64,000 nt of DNA from Acorus gramineus (lineage: Eukaryota > Streptophyta > Magnoliopsida > Acorales > Acoraceae): positions 3,562,484 to 3,626,483 of the forward strand of contig CM060847.1 in the NCBI GenBank assembly GCA_030737835.1. The letters run 5' to 3'. A program made the translations under genes and the position numbers. The notes under the pieces are model-generated. The model did not search any database. It had not been told where the DNA came from and saw nothing but the letters and a program-made list of their open reading frames with translations. Every line of letters starts with the position of its first letter. Position 1 is the first letter of the stretch. Below are positions 10,003 to 21,389 of the stretch, piece by piece.

Positions 10003-12583
10003 TTACTTGTTCCGGCGGCAGAGAAGATGATTGGCGACTTGCAGAGAGAGGAAGAGAAGATCGGTGATTTTTGTTTTTTTTTTTGTTCTTGCTGGGTGAT
10101 TCCGTAAGAGATGAAACTGGGGAGGGTTGGTCTCATCTAATTGGATTGTGTTTTGTCCTAGAATATATGTCATTGGATTTTGATCTAAAGATTGAAACTA
10201 ATCCTATTATATATAAATAAAATAAAATTTTAAATACGGATATTTTTCGGATCGCATACGGTCTATATCCAATCCAATAAAAAAATTGTCAATACAATAA
10301 TTTGGTTCGGATATGGATTTTCGAATATCGGATATTTTTTACATTTTTAGATACAGATTCGGATCAGATACAGATATTTTTTTAGATATCTTATATTTGG
10401 GTTAAAGACATCTAAGTCCCTACAAACATGGAAAAACCCATATAAATCCCTACTAAAATTGGGACAGACATACGAGTCCCTGAAAACTCAGAAAAACCCA
10501 ATTATCATCCCTGAGTTAAATTTCCATCCAAATTTAACGGAATATTCCTAGAATATTCCATCACATATAATTGTGTAGACATTGAAGTCCTTATAAACAG
10601 TCATAAAGACAAATTAGTCCCTGCAAAAGATAAAATTGCCCCTAAAAGACTTTTACATTAAATTGTGTATATATTATAGTCCCTATAAATAATCATAAAA
10701 ACAAATTAGTCACCGCAAAAGACAAAATTGTCCTTGAAAGACTTTTACATGTAATTGAATAGACATTACAGTCCTTATAAATAATCGTAAAGACAAATTG
10801 GTCCCTCTAAAAGACAAAAATACCCTTGAAGGATTTTTACATTTAATTGTGCATACATTGCAATTTAAAAATTAAATACCCTCTAAAAGACTGCAATTTC
10901 TACACAATTAAATGTAAAAATTCTTCAGGAGCATTTTTGTCTTTTACATGTACCAATTTGTCTTTACGATTATTTATAAGGACTGTAATGTCTATCCAAT
11001 TAAATGTAAAAATCTTTGAGGGGCAATTTTGTCTTTTGCAATGACTAATTTGTTTTTATGATTGTTTATAGGGACTGCAATGTGTACACAATTTAATGTA
11101 AAAGTCTTTTAGGGGCAATTTTATCTTTTGCAGGGACTAATTTGTCTTTATGACTGTTTATAAGGACTTCAATGTCAACACAATTATATATGACAGAATA
11201 TTCTGGGAATATTCCGTTAAGTTTGGATGGAAATTTAACTCAGGGATGATAATTGGGTTTTTCTGAGTTTTCAGGGACTCATACGTCTATCTTAATTTTA
11301 GTAAGGACTTATATGGATTTTTTCATGTTTGTAGGGACTTAGATGTTTTTAACCTCTTGTATTTTTTTAGATAATTGACATGCTTGTCTCTTCTCAACAC
11401 AACATATGCTCTCCAGGCACCTGATCCAAAATCTATTATTTTAATAAGACTACACTTCAAATAGTCAATCCATGTATGCTCGGTCTTTTAAAATGATTAA
11501 TTGGAACAATTTCCAAATGTTCATCCCCTCCTCTCTATTTCCTTTTGATCACAGAAGATTTCTCCATTGACCGCCACAGTTAAATTCCACATCCAAAAAA
11601 TTTCAGAGGTTAAATAGAGCACAACTTTCCCTGCATAACCTCTTGTCAAGTTGTCCTTTAAAAGTTTCTAAATTATAGATTCATCATCTTAAGTGATTTT
11701 GACAGGTCACCCAATTCAGCCCTAACATATAAAACACAACTTCATAATTATGACAACGGAGGTCTCCTTGCAACTACTTAACTATTTTGTTTTCTACAAT
11801 TATTGGAGAGCGGGTTGGACTTAGCTGGCATGCGGTTTAATAATTATATATATATTATTATACTACAGAATATTAAGTTTGAATTAGAATTGTTTACAGG
11901 TATTCATAGTCACGGGTCAGTGGTAGAAATAAATACATTTGTTTTTTTTAGAGTGTGTTTGTGCACAATCATAAAAGAAAAATAAAGAAAAGTGAAGAAA
12001 TGCTGATCAAAACGAAAATGATGGAAAAGAAAAGATTTTATCTTTGACCAGCTTTTATGTTGTTTGTGCATGTAATGGAAAGTGATGAAAAATAAAAACT
12101 GTTGTTTGTGTCTGTAATGGAAAATGATGGAAAATAAAAACGATTGTTTGTGCTTGTGATGGAAAATGACATAAAATAAAAATGTATTGTTTGTGTTTTC
12201 AAGAAAATAATATAAAATGAAAAAAACATATATTTTGACAATTAATTTAAATATAATATAACACTAAATTACTTGTCAAATATTTTTTAATAAAATGATA
12301 TATGCTACATTGCTACTTACAAAAAAAAAAAAAAGAGAAATAAAAATTTTTGGACATTTTCTCTGACAATCAAATCCAATCAACATGATTTCTTTCTATA
12401 TCTAAAATAAAATAGTATCTTGAACAAAAATTCACTTTACAATATACTTTTGAGATTTCAAACTATGAGGATTTTAATTTTTTGAAAGCTACCACAAACT
12501 TGAGAGTTATCTATGGAAACAACTTTTTTTAATAGAAATCTTAAGGTTTTCAAAAGATTGAGGGCTTTCATTTTTTTTAGATG
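10003..12583. repeat. Segmental duplication, copy 2 (3' flank of third DUF247 gene)
   Basis: Collinear with 52-1665 and very similar over its whole length. It is interrupted only by the 957-bp palindromic element at 10399-11355 and small indels. With the DUF247 gene at 14260-15840 it forms the third tandem duplication unit. No coding potential recognised. Confidence 0.85.
10399..11355. mobile_element. 957-bp palindromic (foldback) MITE, Mutator-type
   Basis: Starts GGGTTAAAGACATCTAAG and ends with its near-exact complement (CTTAGATGTTTTTAACCT). Target duplications of 9 bp flank it: CTTATATTT at 10390-10398 and CTTGTATTT at 11356-11364. The collinear copy at 52-1665 has the empty site with a single CTTATATTT. 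The element is an inverted repeat along almost its whole length. Each arm carries about three imperfect ~90-100-bp repeats built on GACAAATT(A/G)GTCCCT and AAGACTTTTACAT. The 9-bp duplication and long arms point to a non-autonomous Mutator-like foldback element. It has no open reading frame of note. Confidence 0.85.
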
Positions 12584-12876
12584 CTTTTTTCCTTTTTAAC
12601 AAAATCTCTAGAAATCATTTTACTCCAAAAGAAAAAAAAAAAGAAAAAAAAATCTTATTGGGGGTAGGTAAAAACATATTTTGATTGCTTTAGATCTTCG
12701 ACCCAGCCTTGGGATGAATTGAAAAAGGTCTCAATTATCAAATAAACCACAAAAATAGATATAAGATTTCAATCTAGGTTAAGCAAAAAAAAAAAAAACT
12801 AAATCTATTCAACAAATAAAAAAATCTAGATTCATTCAAAAAATCAAATCAGATTGGATAAAAAAAAATAAGCAAG

Positions 12877-12916
<40 letters not shown>

Positions 12917-13154
12917 TACACACCCTTAATAGATTACATATTCTCTCACTTTCCCCTACTTTCCCTCACTTTCCCTCCAGTTCTAATAAGACAAAATAAC
13001 AAAGTGAAAGTGAGAGAAAATTTTTTCCCTGTGTTTGTATGGTATAAACACCAGGTTTTTAAGTGGTCAAATTCTTTTTTTTTACTTTTCCTCATTTTCC
13101 CTCTGCCACAAACACGCCCTTAATAGATTAGATTTTCAAATAAAAACAAATACG
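12584..13154. other. Intergenic with (GA)n microsatellite
   Basis: A GA dinucleotide run lies at about 12880-12913, followed by pyrimidine-rich CTTTCCCT repeats to about 13100. The frame through the GA run is low-complexity and not taken as a gene. Confidence 0.6.
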
Positions 13155-13945
13155 GTTTTTTTGCATGTATATCATTGAAAAAGAATTGTATTTATTTTTA
13201 TTTCATTCTAAATAATATATTTATTTGTATACTATTATATTTATAATATTTAAAAATTATGTATTTTTACTATCTTAGTTAACTTACATTAAATTTTATC
13301 CTAAAACCTCACAGGCAAAAAAATACACTTAATTTTTTATTTTCATATTTATCCTTACAAAATATAATTTTTTTTTTATTCCATTCAAAATTATATTTCT
13401 GTTTGCTAACTCATGTAAGCACACAAATCATCTACTAGATTTGAACACCGAAGAGGAAAAACACATTGTAATCTGAAAAAAAAAAACACTCATGCTCCTA
13501 TCATGCAAAATATGCCCAATCACATGCAGTCAATTGATCTTATATAAATTAAGGTACCATGTATGTTGATGATTGTTGTTGAAGAATGATGAAATCCATC
13601 ATACTAGACGAAGTAAAAAACACTTAATTATTGATTCATGAAAAAGGGAAAGAAGGGGAAGAAAAGCGCATGTATTGGAAAAAACAAAAAATCAATTGTA
13701 TTATTGAGTCTAATTATTTACATTATGTAAGAGAATATGTAAGAGTTCTTTTTGTCATTTTTATTTATTAGTTAGAAAATTAATTCTAGTTAAGTTTTTT
13801 TTTTGTTTTAAAAGGTATCAGAATGGAACATTTGTTCATTAACAACTATTTTAACGGTAAACAAAGAAATAGAATATTTATGATGTTAAAAACATAAATA
13901 CACTGTTTTTTGGTGATACATATGAAAAAAAGAAAAAAAAACCAA
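13155..13945. mobile_element. Probable diverged copy of the 57962-58693 MITE
   Basis: Begins GGTTTTTTTGCATGTATATC, matching the terminal sequence of the element at 57962, and ends near 13945 with a degraded complement (a run ending AAAAAAACC). Inside, TTAGTTAGAAAATTAATTC matches in reverse the stretch near 58100-58130. Ends are less certain than for the reference copy. Confidence 0.45.
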
Positions 13946-14259
13946 ACAAATATGTACAGCTAGGACATGATTAATGTTCATATTATTTCCATACAAAAAC
14001 ACGTGACAGTAGGTTACACCTTGGTCAATTGTTTGACTGTATCAGTGCCCTTACCCGTAATGCTTGGCCTAATGCATGTAGATCTTCAATATGGTCGATC
14101 TCATCACGTCATTGATGGAAAAATAAACATAAAAACCCCATTATTCATGAAATTTATGTAAAAGTGATACATGAAAATTGATTCACACGGCACGCAGCAC
14201 ACACACAGAACAGATGAAACCATCTATTCCCATAAACATATCAAAAAAAAAAAAAAAAA
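13946..14259. other. 3' flank of third tandem DUF247 gene
   Basis: Shares AGCTAGGACATGATTAATG with about 6412-6430. From 14080 it shares the CATTGATGGAAAAATA and ATTCACACGGCACG blocks with the flanks of the other two tandem copies. No gene seen. Confidence 0.6.
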
Positions 14260-15840
14260 TCAAGATGGAGGGTGATAGTAAGCGTATAAGGTGTAAAAGG
14301 TTTGTAGTAAAGTGAGACCCAAAAGGATGAAGGCCGCAACCACAGAGATGACCGCCCATGGGCTGTTGAAATAGTCGCGCGCAAGCACTGCCCTCCACTT
14401 GTGCGTCTTCGAATTGCAGTACCTGTTCACATCAACAATCATGTCCCCGAGGTAGCTATCATTGTTATCAAAGTACACCTCCCTATTCAGGTTGTTGAAG
14501 AACTGTGCGACCTCCTTTTCGCTGCTGATCCCAACCCGTAGTATTTCCTCTCTTTGGAGGACCTTCACATCCGTTGGGGTATCGATCAAGCAGTCCATAA
14601 ACATTGCGTAGAGGGCTATGTGATCTTTCGTGTATAAGTAGCACTGCTCGAATGCGATGAGGTTGCGGAAGAGAATCATGGTATGCTCGTAGATGTGGAG
14701 GGTGGGGAACTTCATCACACCGCCTTCAAATGACAAATCCAAGAAGCTGGCATCCTTCTTCACCACGAATTTTACACCAGCCTCCTCCAGTTCCTTCGCG
14801 CTCTTTATCCAGCTTGAGCTCCACTCCTTCTTCTTCCCCACACTGTCTTTGTTTCTCGGGAACGTTATTGGCATTGCATCGCGTAAGTGAAGGAGAAAAC
14901 CTTGAGTTTTCTTCTTGATCTTCAAAAAACCCCGGTCAATCAAATTAATACGCTCTTGGACGGAGGAGAAGGAGGACTTCTCGGTGTCGTCATCTGAGTC
15001 ATTGTAGCCCACGACCATCTCATAATAAAGGTGGAAAAGGTGATGCACTGATTTGGGGTTCTTCAACGTCGCGTCGTAAGTATCGCTTGGTTCGAATCTG
15101 TTGAGAAGATTCATGGCGAGATCGTAGATGGAGGCACTTGGTCTATCATCCGGCTGGAGCACGAGCAGGTCGAATAGGGCCTCCACCACGAAAAAAGGCA
15201 TCTGGTTCTCCACCCTGAGGAGATCATGATCGACGTGATCCAACAGCCATAAAGAGCTATGCATCGCGCCTCTCTCCTCCTCCTCGTCCTTCTGCTCATC
15301 CCACGCCCAATCATCCTCCACTGTCACCTTGTTTTCATTTTTTTTATTTATGGTCTCCGACCTCTCGCGGAGCAGAACGACGATGAGGAAGCACCCATCA
15401 AGGACCATCATCTCCGTGAATTCATTGCTATTCATACCAATCACCTCCGAGTAGCAGCTCCTCGCTCGCTCCTCCAACTCCTTCACCTTGTCCAGGCACT
15501 CCCCGAGCAGCACGTCCTCCTCCTCGCGCCTTCTCGATAGGAGGCGCCCGATGATCCGCCACTTGTGCTTCTCCATTGGTTCGAGGTGAGCTTTGCCGTG
15601 GTGGTACGGGCCGATGGAGACCACTCTCGGCTCGTACGCTTCCGGGTGCAATTTGCGTATATTGGCAGGGACTCGGAAGATGGAGCATGGCTCCTTCCGC
15701 CATTTATGGACGAAAGAGGCCTTCACTCTTCTCCTCACAGAGTCCTTCCATGATTCTTTTTCGATCTCTATGGCAATCTCAGGCTCTGAGTTGGTGGTGG
15801 TGGTGTTAACCTGATGGATTTCACCATTACTTCCCTCCAT
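14260..15840 (-). CDS. DUF247 (UPF0481) membrane protein, intact, intronless
   Basis: A DUF247 protein of 526 residues, closely related to the product of 2400-3965 and to the pseudogene between them. Motifs in order: SIFRVPANIR near residue 54, VSIGPYHHG near 76, TEMMVLDGCFLI, ENQMPFFVVEALF, FLDLSFEGGVMKFP, NLIAFEQCY and NNLNREVYF. A C-terminal hydrophobic segment (AVISVVAAFILLGLTLLQ) is followed by YAYYHPPS. The ATG at 15838-15840 is the first ATG in the frame; the frame upstream is open only from a GTG, and the upstream peptide similarity to the sister gene reflects conserved leader DNA. A TATAAAT lies 37 bases upstream. The middle, acidic, poorly conserved loop is rich in Glu and Asp codons. 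Function is not established for this family outside a few cases. Confidence 0.93.
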   Translation of the reverse strand: MEGSNGEIHQVNTTTTNSEPEIAIEIEKESWKDSVRRRVKASFVHKWRKEPCSIFRVPANIRKLHPEAYEPRVVSIGPYHHGKAHLEPMEKHKWRIIGRLLSRRREEEDVLLGECLDKVKELEERARSCYSEVIGMNSNEFTEMMVLDGCFLIVVLLRERSETINKKNENKVTVEDDWAWDEQKDEEEERGAMHSSLWLLDHVDHDLLRVENQMPFFVVEALFDLLVLQPDDRPSASIYDLAMNLLNRFEPSDTYDATLKNPKSVHHLFHLYYEMVVGYNDSDDDTEKSSFSSVQERINLIDRGFLKIKKKTQGFLLHLRDAMPITFPRNKDSVGKKKEWSSSWIKSAKELEEAGVKFVVKKDASFLDLSFEGGVMKFPTLHIYEHTMILFRNLIAFEQCYLYTKDHIALYAMFMDCLIDTPTDVKVLQREEILRVGISSEKEVAQFFNNLNREVYFDNNDSYLGDMIVDVNRYCNSKTHKWRAVLARDYFNSPWAVISVVAAFILLGLTLLQTFYTLYAYYHPPS

Positions 15841-15876
15841 AGTCTTATTTTGAGATTGATCGTCCTGAAGTCTCAG

Positions 15877-15883
15877 ATTTATA
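15877..15883 (-). promoter_or_regulatory. Probable TATA box of the third tandem DUF247 gene
   Basis: TATAAAT on the minus strand at the same spacing from the start codon as in the gene at 2400-3965, within a leader that is almost unchanged between the two genes. Confidence 0.55.
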
Positions 15884-16159
15884 AGAAGGGGAGGCCTCAC
15901 ATTCTAGGTAGCTTCCCAATTCTCATTATCACTTCCAGCTTTTCCTCCATTCTTTTATTCCTAATCCATTTGACCTACATCTCCTTTTGTCTTCTAGCAC
16001 ATGAATCTCAAAACACATGCATGCTTTATATATATTAGGAAAATTTTAGGATAATAACCGCCTGAACTTTTTTTTTTTTTTTTCCCTCTCCCAGAGCAGG
16101 TTTAATTGCAAAACCGACATTAGTGCCTCTTTTGATAAGATGTCGCACCACATTGTAAG

Positions 16160-16216
16160 ACATGATTATCAATCACGTCTCTACCGCTCCTCGCTTGCTT
16201 CTCTAATGCCTTCCGA
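16160..16216 (-). pseudogene. Tiny DUF247 fragment
   Basis: About 50 bases (GCTCCTCGCTTGCTTCTCTA with neighbours) match the stretch of the tandem DUF247 genes that encodes the ERARSCYSEVI region, in the same orientation. Too short for translation; probably a deletion remnant or a stray copy. Confidence 0.45.
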
Positions 16217-16254
16217 GAAAAATTAATAAAAGCATATACATGTTATATTTGAGC

Positions 16255-16915
16255 TTAAATTTATAGATCATATATTATAACTTATAAATTATATATTATA
16301 ACTTTTTTTGATAAGCTGTACACATACTTGTTGTAACTGTTTAAAAGCAGTAAATAAATAGTAGTTGATGTTTGTTTAATAAGTTGTATAATTGTTAAAA
16401 ATACCCATAAACTGTAGAAGTAAAAAATTGATTTATGTTTGATAAAATAAATTGATTTTTACATATAATATTAATTTTATAAATATTTAAAAAAAATCAA
16501 ATTAACATAAATAATATTTCAAAATCACTACAGTATTTTTCAAATATTACATTATAAAATTTTAATAAATTAAGTGACAAGGGAATTATAAAAAAAAAAG
16601 TTGATAATGTAATTTTTGTAATAGTAAAAACATTGAGAAGATAAAATGTGGTTTAGTGATTTTTAGTGTAATAGTAAAAAAATAGATATACATATTATTA
16701 GTAAAAATGATTAAGGGCACGAGTATCCAAAAGAAAAAAATTTAATGCATTTTATAAGCTATAATCTCAAAACCATCTTTCTCAGTTTAGAAACTATGAC
16801 TTTTTTAAAAAAAAATTAACTTAAATAAGTTTCAATAAGTTTAAATAAAAATGTAACAACTGTTTATTTTAAGCTAAAAGTTATAATTTGCAGTTTATAA
16901 ATTTTAACAAACATG
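16255..16915. repeat. Dispersed AT-rich element, copy 1 (partner at 45830-46315)
   Basis: Shares several blocks with 45830-46315, in the same order: a TTATAGATTATA-type left part, ATTGTTAAAAATA, TAAGGGCAC-AGTATCCAA, GCTATAATCTCA, ACAACTGTTTATTTTAA and TTTTAACAAACATG. The ends look like weak inverted repeats (ACATGTTTGTT type). Probably an old non-autonomous DNA transposon. Confidence 0.45.
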
Positions 16916-17859
16916 TGCAATATGGTAAACAAACATAAAAAAATAAAAAAACATAATTGTCATAGTCGTTATTCCCCACCCGTTTTTTGGAATTTAGAAG
17001 CATTTGTTTTTTGATATCTTCCATCAGCTTCATATTCAGGAAACGGATAGCTCTTCTAGCCTTGGAAATTTTAAGCCTTTCAAGATATCGCATTTCATTT
17101 ATTCCTAAGTACAAAAAATACTCATCATATTTTTTTTCTCATTTTCAAAATAATATTTAGTTAGAGATAATCTAAGAAAGATAAGCCTGACTTTGATTTA
17201 AAATTAAGATCAAGATTAAATTTTAAAATTAGAATAAAATTTAGATAATATTTAAAATTTAATTTTATAAAACAACCATTTATATATAAATGGTTGTTTT
17301 ATGAAATTAAATTTTATAAATGGTTGTTTCCTTTTGTTGATTTTTTTTTATACTTGTTCACATATTATATCATTTTATTAATTTTTTCAATACTTAGTGA
17401 GATATATTTATCTTATCTCCACAAATAATCTATTAAAATAAAAATGTAGATCGTACAATATTCTGTTTGGAAAAAAAAAATCAAGTAATCACGTCTCCCT
17501 GTGCTCCACCATTTCCTCACCAACTCTACATAACTGGCATGATATGCATTTAACCCTTATTATTATTTGATAATTATATGGGTCTACGGTTTTTGAGTCG
17601 TCATATTTTAATCCTGGTATCAGATGAACAAAACAATGATACAAATTTCAGATGATGACAAATTTGATCTCAATACACGCCGGCCGCCGGCCGCCCTGGC
17701 CCGAACATACAACTTAAAAAAAGAAGAAGAAGATATATAATAAAAAAATAAAGAAAAACATCACGTGTTGTTGAGTTGTTAATGAAGAAAATCCACCGAC
17801 TTTATTAGTAAAACATAAAATCATTCTCCATAGAAAGTTCCTGCTAGAAGACAAATTCA
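16916..17859. other. Intergenic, no gene seen
   Basis: AT-rich. A short palindrome centred near 17285 (TTTATAAAACAACCATTTA and complement) and a GGCCGCCGGCCGCC patch at about 17680 stand out. The GC patch resembles those found near other second-type DUF247 relics (22600, 43110, 48620, 61680). Confidence 0.4.
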
Positions 17860-17916
17860 TCACTCTATATGATCGCCTCAAAATGCCAATTGAATTCCAA
17901 CAAAAGTGTGAGAAAG
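17860..17916 (+). promoter_or_regulatory. Conserved core promoter and leader of the two-exon DUF247 gene
   Basis: CACTCTATATGATCG followed by CAATTGAATTCCAA just before the start codon. The same arrangement (CTCTATATA or CTGTATATA, then CAATTGAATTCCAAG) precedes the related first exons at 22800-22845 (+), 42770-42815 (-) and 59320-59365 (-). This supports a shared TATA element and leader. Confidence 0.55.
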
Positions 17917-19817
17917 ATGAACCGCCTTGTACAGATTGTCTCAGCTTCACTTCAAGGCAGGCAGTCAGCTGATGGACCAGCTGAAGTGATGACTTTCAGG
18001 TAATGCTTCATTTAACGCCATAAAAAAATATCAAGGATTAGTGGTTTGGGGACTGGTACGCAGTCTTCACTTTTTTTTTATTTTTTTTATAAAAATTAAT
18101 AATAAAGAAACATTTTTTTTATAAAAATATATATTTCAATAATGATATATGTCCATTTATATTTCCTTTGTTTAGGTGCACGGCCTTAAATAAAAGCGTG
18201 GCATTTAAGGTGGAGCTAAAAATTGGAATTGGTATATAAAGCTCAAACAAAATCCAAATAAAAGCCTATTTGATTAGATACGATAGGATTTTAATCATCT
18301 TTAGACCTGATAGTGTTGTTATTTCTATGTAAAGCTCGGAGCGTGCAAAAAAGACGACAGGTGAAGATTGGGAGGGATCCATAAGGAGGAGGATGAAGAA
18401 CGCCCACAGCAACCATTGGCGCCAAGAGCCATGCTCCATCTTCAGAGTCCCCCATAACATCCGTTGGTGCAGTTTCAAATTCTACGATCCAAATTTAATC
18501 CACAACAGCCCATATGACCCCAGATTTGTATCCATCGGGCCATACCACCGTGGGAAGACTCACTTGCAGAAGATGGAGGAGTACAAGTGGCGCATTCTTC
18601 ATCTCCTCCTCTCAAATGATAATGGGGATAACAGTCTACAAAGAAGCCTCAAGGAGATGCAGAAGCTAGAAATGCGCGCGCGGAGCTGTTACTCAGAGTC
18701 TATTGACATGTCCAGCACAGATTTTGTGGAGATGATGCTTCTTGATGGGTGCTTCGTTGTTTTCACGCTAGCGTGCCAGATCGACGATCTAAGCTTCGAT
18801 GTCAAGGGACCGGCAGAAGATGGCGGCCCCATAGCTCCTATGAATTGGATATGGGGAGAGGTGAATAAAGATTTCCTTTTGCTCGAAAATCAAATCCCAT
18901 TTTTCGTGGTTAAGGCACTCTTTGAATTATTTATAGCTACTCCACATAATGTAAATCGTTCCCCAGAAGAGCTTGCAATCATTTTAATGGAATTGGATTA
19001 CATGGGGAAAAGAGATTCACCCCCCACTGTACCCAATGGCGGCGGCGAAGTCCATCACTTGCTTCATCTTTTCTATTTAACTATTCTTCCTGCTGCCACT
19101 CATCTTGAAAGATCCGGGGAGTCATCCAATAACCCAACCATGGCCATCAAGTTCAAGAAGAAGATGAATAATGTCCTTGGCAAAGTAATACACCGTCGTC
19201 ATTTACTTCCTCTGTTCAAGAGGCAAGCTACTTCATCAACATCAAGCACAAGCGTCTCAGAATGGATTCCGACCGCCACGGAGCTCACAGAGGCGGGAGT
19301 GAAGTTCAAGGTAAAGAAGAATACAACATCGTTCTTAGACGTGACTTTCCACGATGGACTGATGGAAATCCCAACTCTCGAACTTTATGATAGTAGCGAA
19401 TCCAAACTCCGCAACCTCATCGCGTTCGAACAGTGCTATCCCAACACTAAAACTCACGTCACATTCTACACGCTCTTCATGGATTTCCTTGTAAATAGTC
19501 CCCAGGACATCTTAATTTTACAGCAGAAGGAGATTATATTGAACTGGTTGAGCGGCGAAGAGGAGGCGACACACTTGTTCAACCAGCTTGGCATGGAGGT
19601 CAGTTGCGATTCAAGGGAAAATTACCTTTCAGGTTTATATGATGAAGTGACTAGATTTTGTGGGTTGAGGCGAAACAAGTATCGGGCCTTGTTGATGCAT
19701 AATTATTTCAGCAACCCTTGGTCAGCTATTTCATTCGGAGCAGCTGTTGTGATCCTCATCATGACCTTCTTGCAAACATTCTTTACTATGTATGCTTATT
19801 TTCACCCCCGGTCTTAG
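17917..19817 (+). CDS. DUF247 (UPF0481) membrane protein, two-exon type
   Basis: Proposed exons 17917-17999 and 18335-19817, with a 335-bp GT-AG intron (donor CAG/GTAATG, acceptor TATGTAAAG). The join keeps frame and gives 521 residues. The first exon encodes MNRLVQIVSASLQGRQSADG and a few more residues; the second opens with SSERAKKTTGEDWEGS. DUF247 motifs: SIFRVPHNIR, VSIGPYHRG, EMMLLDGCFVV, ENQIPFFVVKALF, FLDVTFHDGLMEIP and NLIAFEQCY. A C-terminal membrane segment (AISFGAAVVILIMTFLQ) is followed by YAYFHPRS. Without splicing, translation could only begin at the ATG at 18393, giving 474 residues that lack the usual pre-domain. The first exon is supported by four related copies in this window; expression data would settle it. 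The protein is clearly diverged from the intronless tandem type. Confidence 0.85.
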
Positions 19818-20778
19818 TGTTAATCCATGGGATTTCTAGGTTGGATCTCGTCAATGCATGTCAATCCTTCATTAGAGGCTGACATATCCTCTCACATGAA
19901 TGTTACACATTTGAGAGTTAACTTGTAATACTTTGTGATTTTGATTGCATGCCGAGTCTCCACCTATTGTATAGGTTCCACATGGTATTTTTTTTCCATG
20001 CTACATTAGAGTGAAGGTTCAAATCTATGACATTTCATGTTATGTATAAAAACTAGCTGACTCAGCGTAGAACTCAATCCTAACTAACTATAAGTTGAAG
20101 GAAACAAACTCAAACTCAACCCAACCCAACCCACAAGCCCGTGTAGCTCAATCAATTAGTTCGGGTTTGGGTTTGATTTGGGTTAAACTCGAGTTGGCTC
20201 AAGTTTGACTTAAAACAAGTTTGTTTTAAACAAACAACATTACTAAAGTCAATGCTATACACGAAAAAAAAAAGAAATTTTTTTTATTTATAAAATATAT
20301 AGATGAAACTATAAAAGTTATAGATTCTAGGTAAAAATAAGTTGCACACTTCAAATTTTATCTCATAAATTAAAATTTTAAAATAAGATTTAAAACATTT
20401 AAATTTATCACTCCCCGTTCAGGTTGAGTTCTAGTTATTCGACCCTCGATCAAAATCCAATCCGGATCAGGTTTAGAGTTGTTTGGATTCGGGTTCAAGT
20501 TCTAAAAATTTAACTCAAATCTGTTTGGGCTCTCATTAGTAGGACGGACAACGTGACAAACACGAGATTATGAACGGGTTCATGTTCAACGTCATAACTG
20601 AGAAGACGCGTAGAAATCGCTCCCGACCCTTTGTTCTTTGTTTAATATTCTATTATTTGAATAAGAGCACCGAGGAAATCAATACAACAGAAGCATGACG
20701 GGATCGTTGGCGACAACCACTCAAAAGAATTGGTGACCAAAGGAAATATTTATGGACAGTGTGGTAACTCTAGTTTAA
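19818..20778. other. Intergenic, no gene seen
   Basis: Probable 3' UTR of the preceding DUF247 gene, including TTAATCCATGGGATTTCTA that also survives beside the relic tail near 24170. After that, AT-rich sequence with GGGTTTGGGTTTGATTTGGG runs near 20160-20190; no gene recognised. Confidence 0.45.
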
Positions 20779-21008
20779 GGTCTCGTTTGGATATACGTTT
20801 AGGTAGATTCTGCTTTTAAAAAATTAAAAATTCTCAAACACGGATTCAAATACATTTTCAGCGTTTAGTTTTTCAAACCACAGTATTCTATTTTTAGGTT
20901 AAAAAAATCTTATGGTTAAAAAACTAATAAAACAACTATTTTAAAAGTTGAGTTTGAAACACAAGATTCTAAAATCTTAGTGTTTCAAACTCATATCCAA
21001 AGACAGCC
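20779..21008. mobile_element. Short MITE with TAA target duplication
   Basis: 230 bp, bounded by TAA. Left end GGTCTCGTTTGGATA; right end TATCCAAAGACAGCC, whose complement GGCTGTCTTTGGATA is a near match. Further internal symmetry occurs (AAACACAAGATTCTAAAATC against GTTTCAAACTCA). Harbinger-like non-autonomous element. Confidence 0.55.
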
Positions 21009-21389
21009 TAAAAAATAGAATTCTAGGAATCCAATTCTGATCAATTTCGAGAAGAGGAGTAATGAAAATAAATTTGCTTGGAATGTCTAGAAATGACAAA
21101 AAAAATAAAATATTGGAGGAGTTCAATTGCCATTTATCTGGCTTCACCTTCTCATTAGCACTTCCAGCTAGCCATTGTTAGTATTTTTGGATTACAGGCT
21201 TTTGCAACGGTGTCTAGATAAATTCAAACCACCCTTATCTTTGTCTCGAATTCAAACCCCCCAAACTTATCCAATGCACATGATTTGTATGTAACTATGT
21301 GCATCAGGATTATATTTTTCCTAACAAATGTTGGGTTTCTAGTCACAAAACAAACAATGTTTTTTTTTTTTAATTATTTCCATCCTTTA

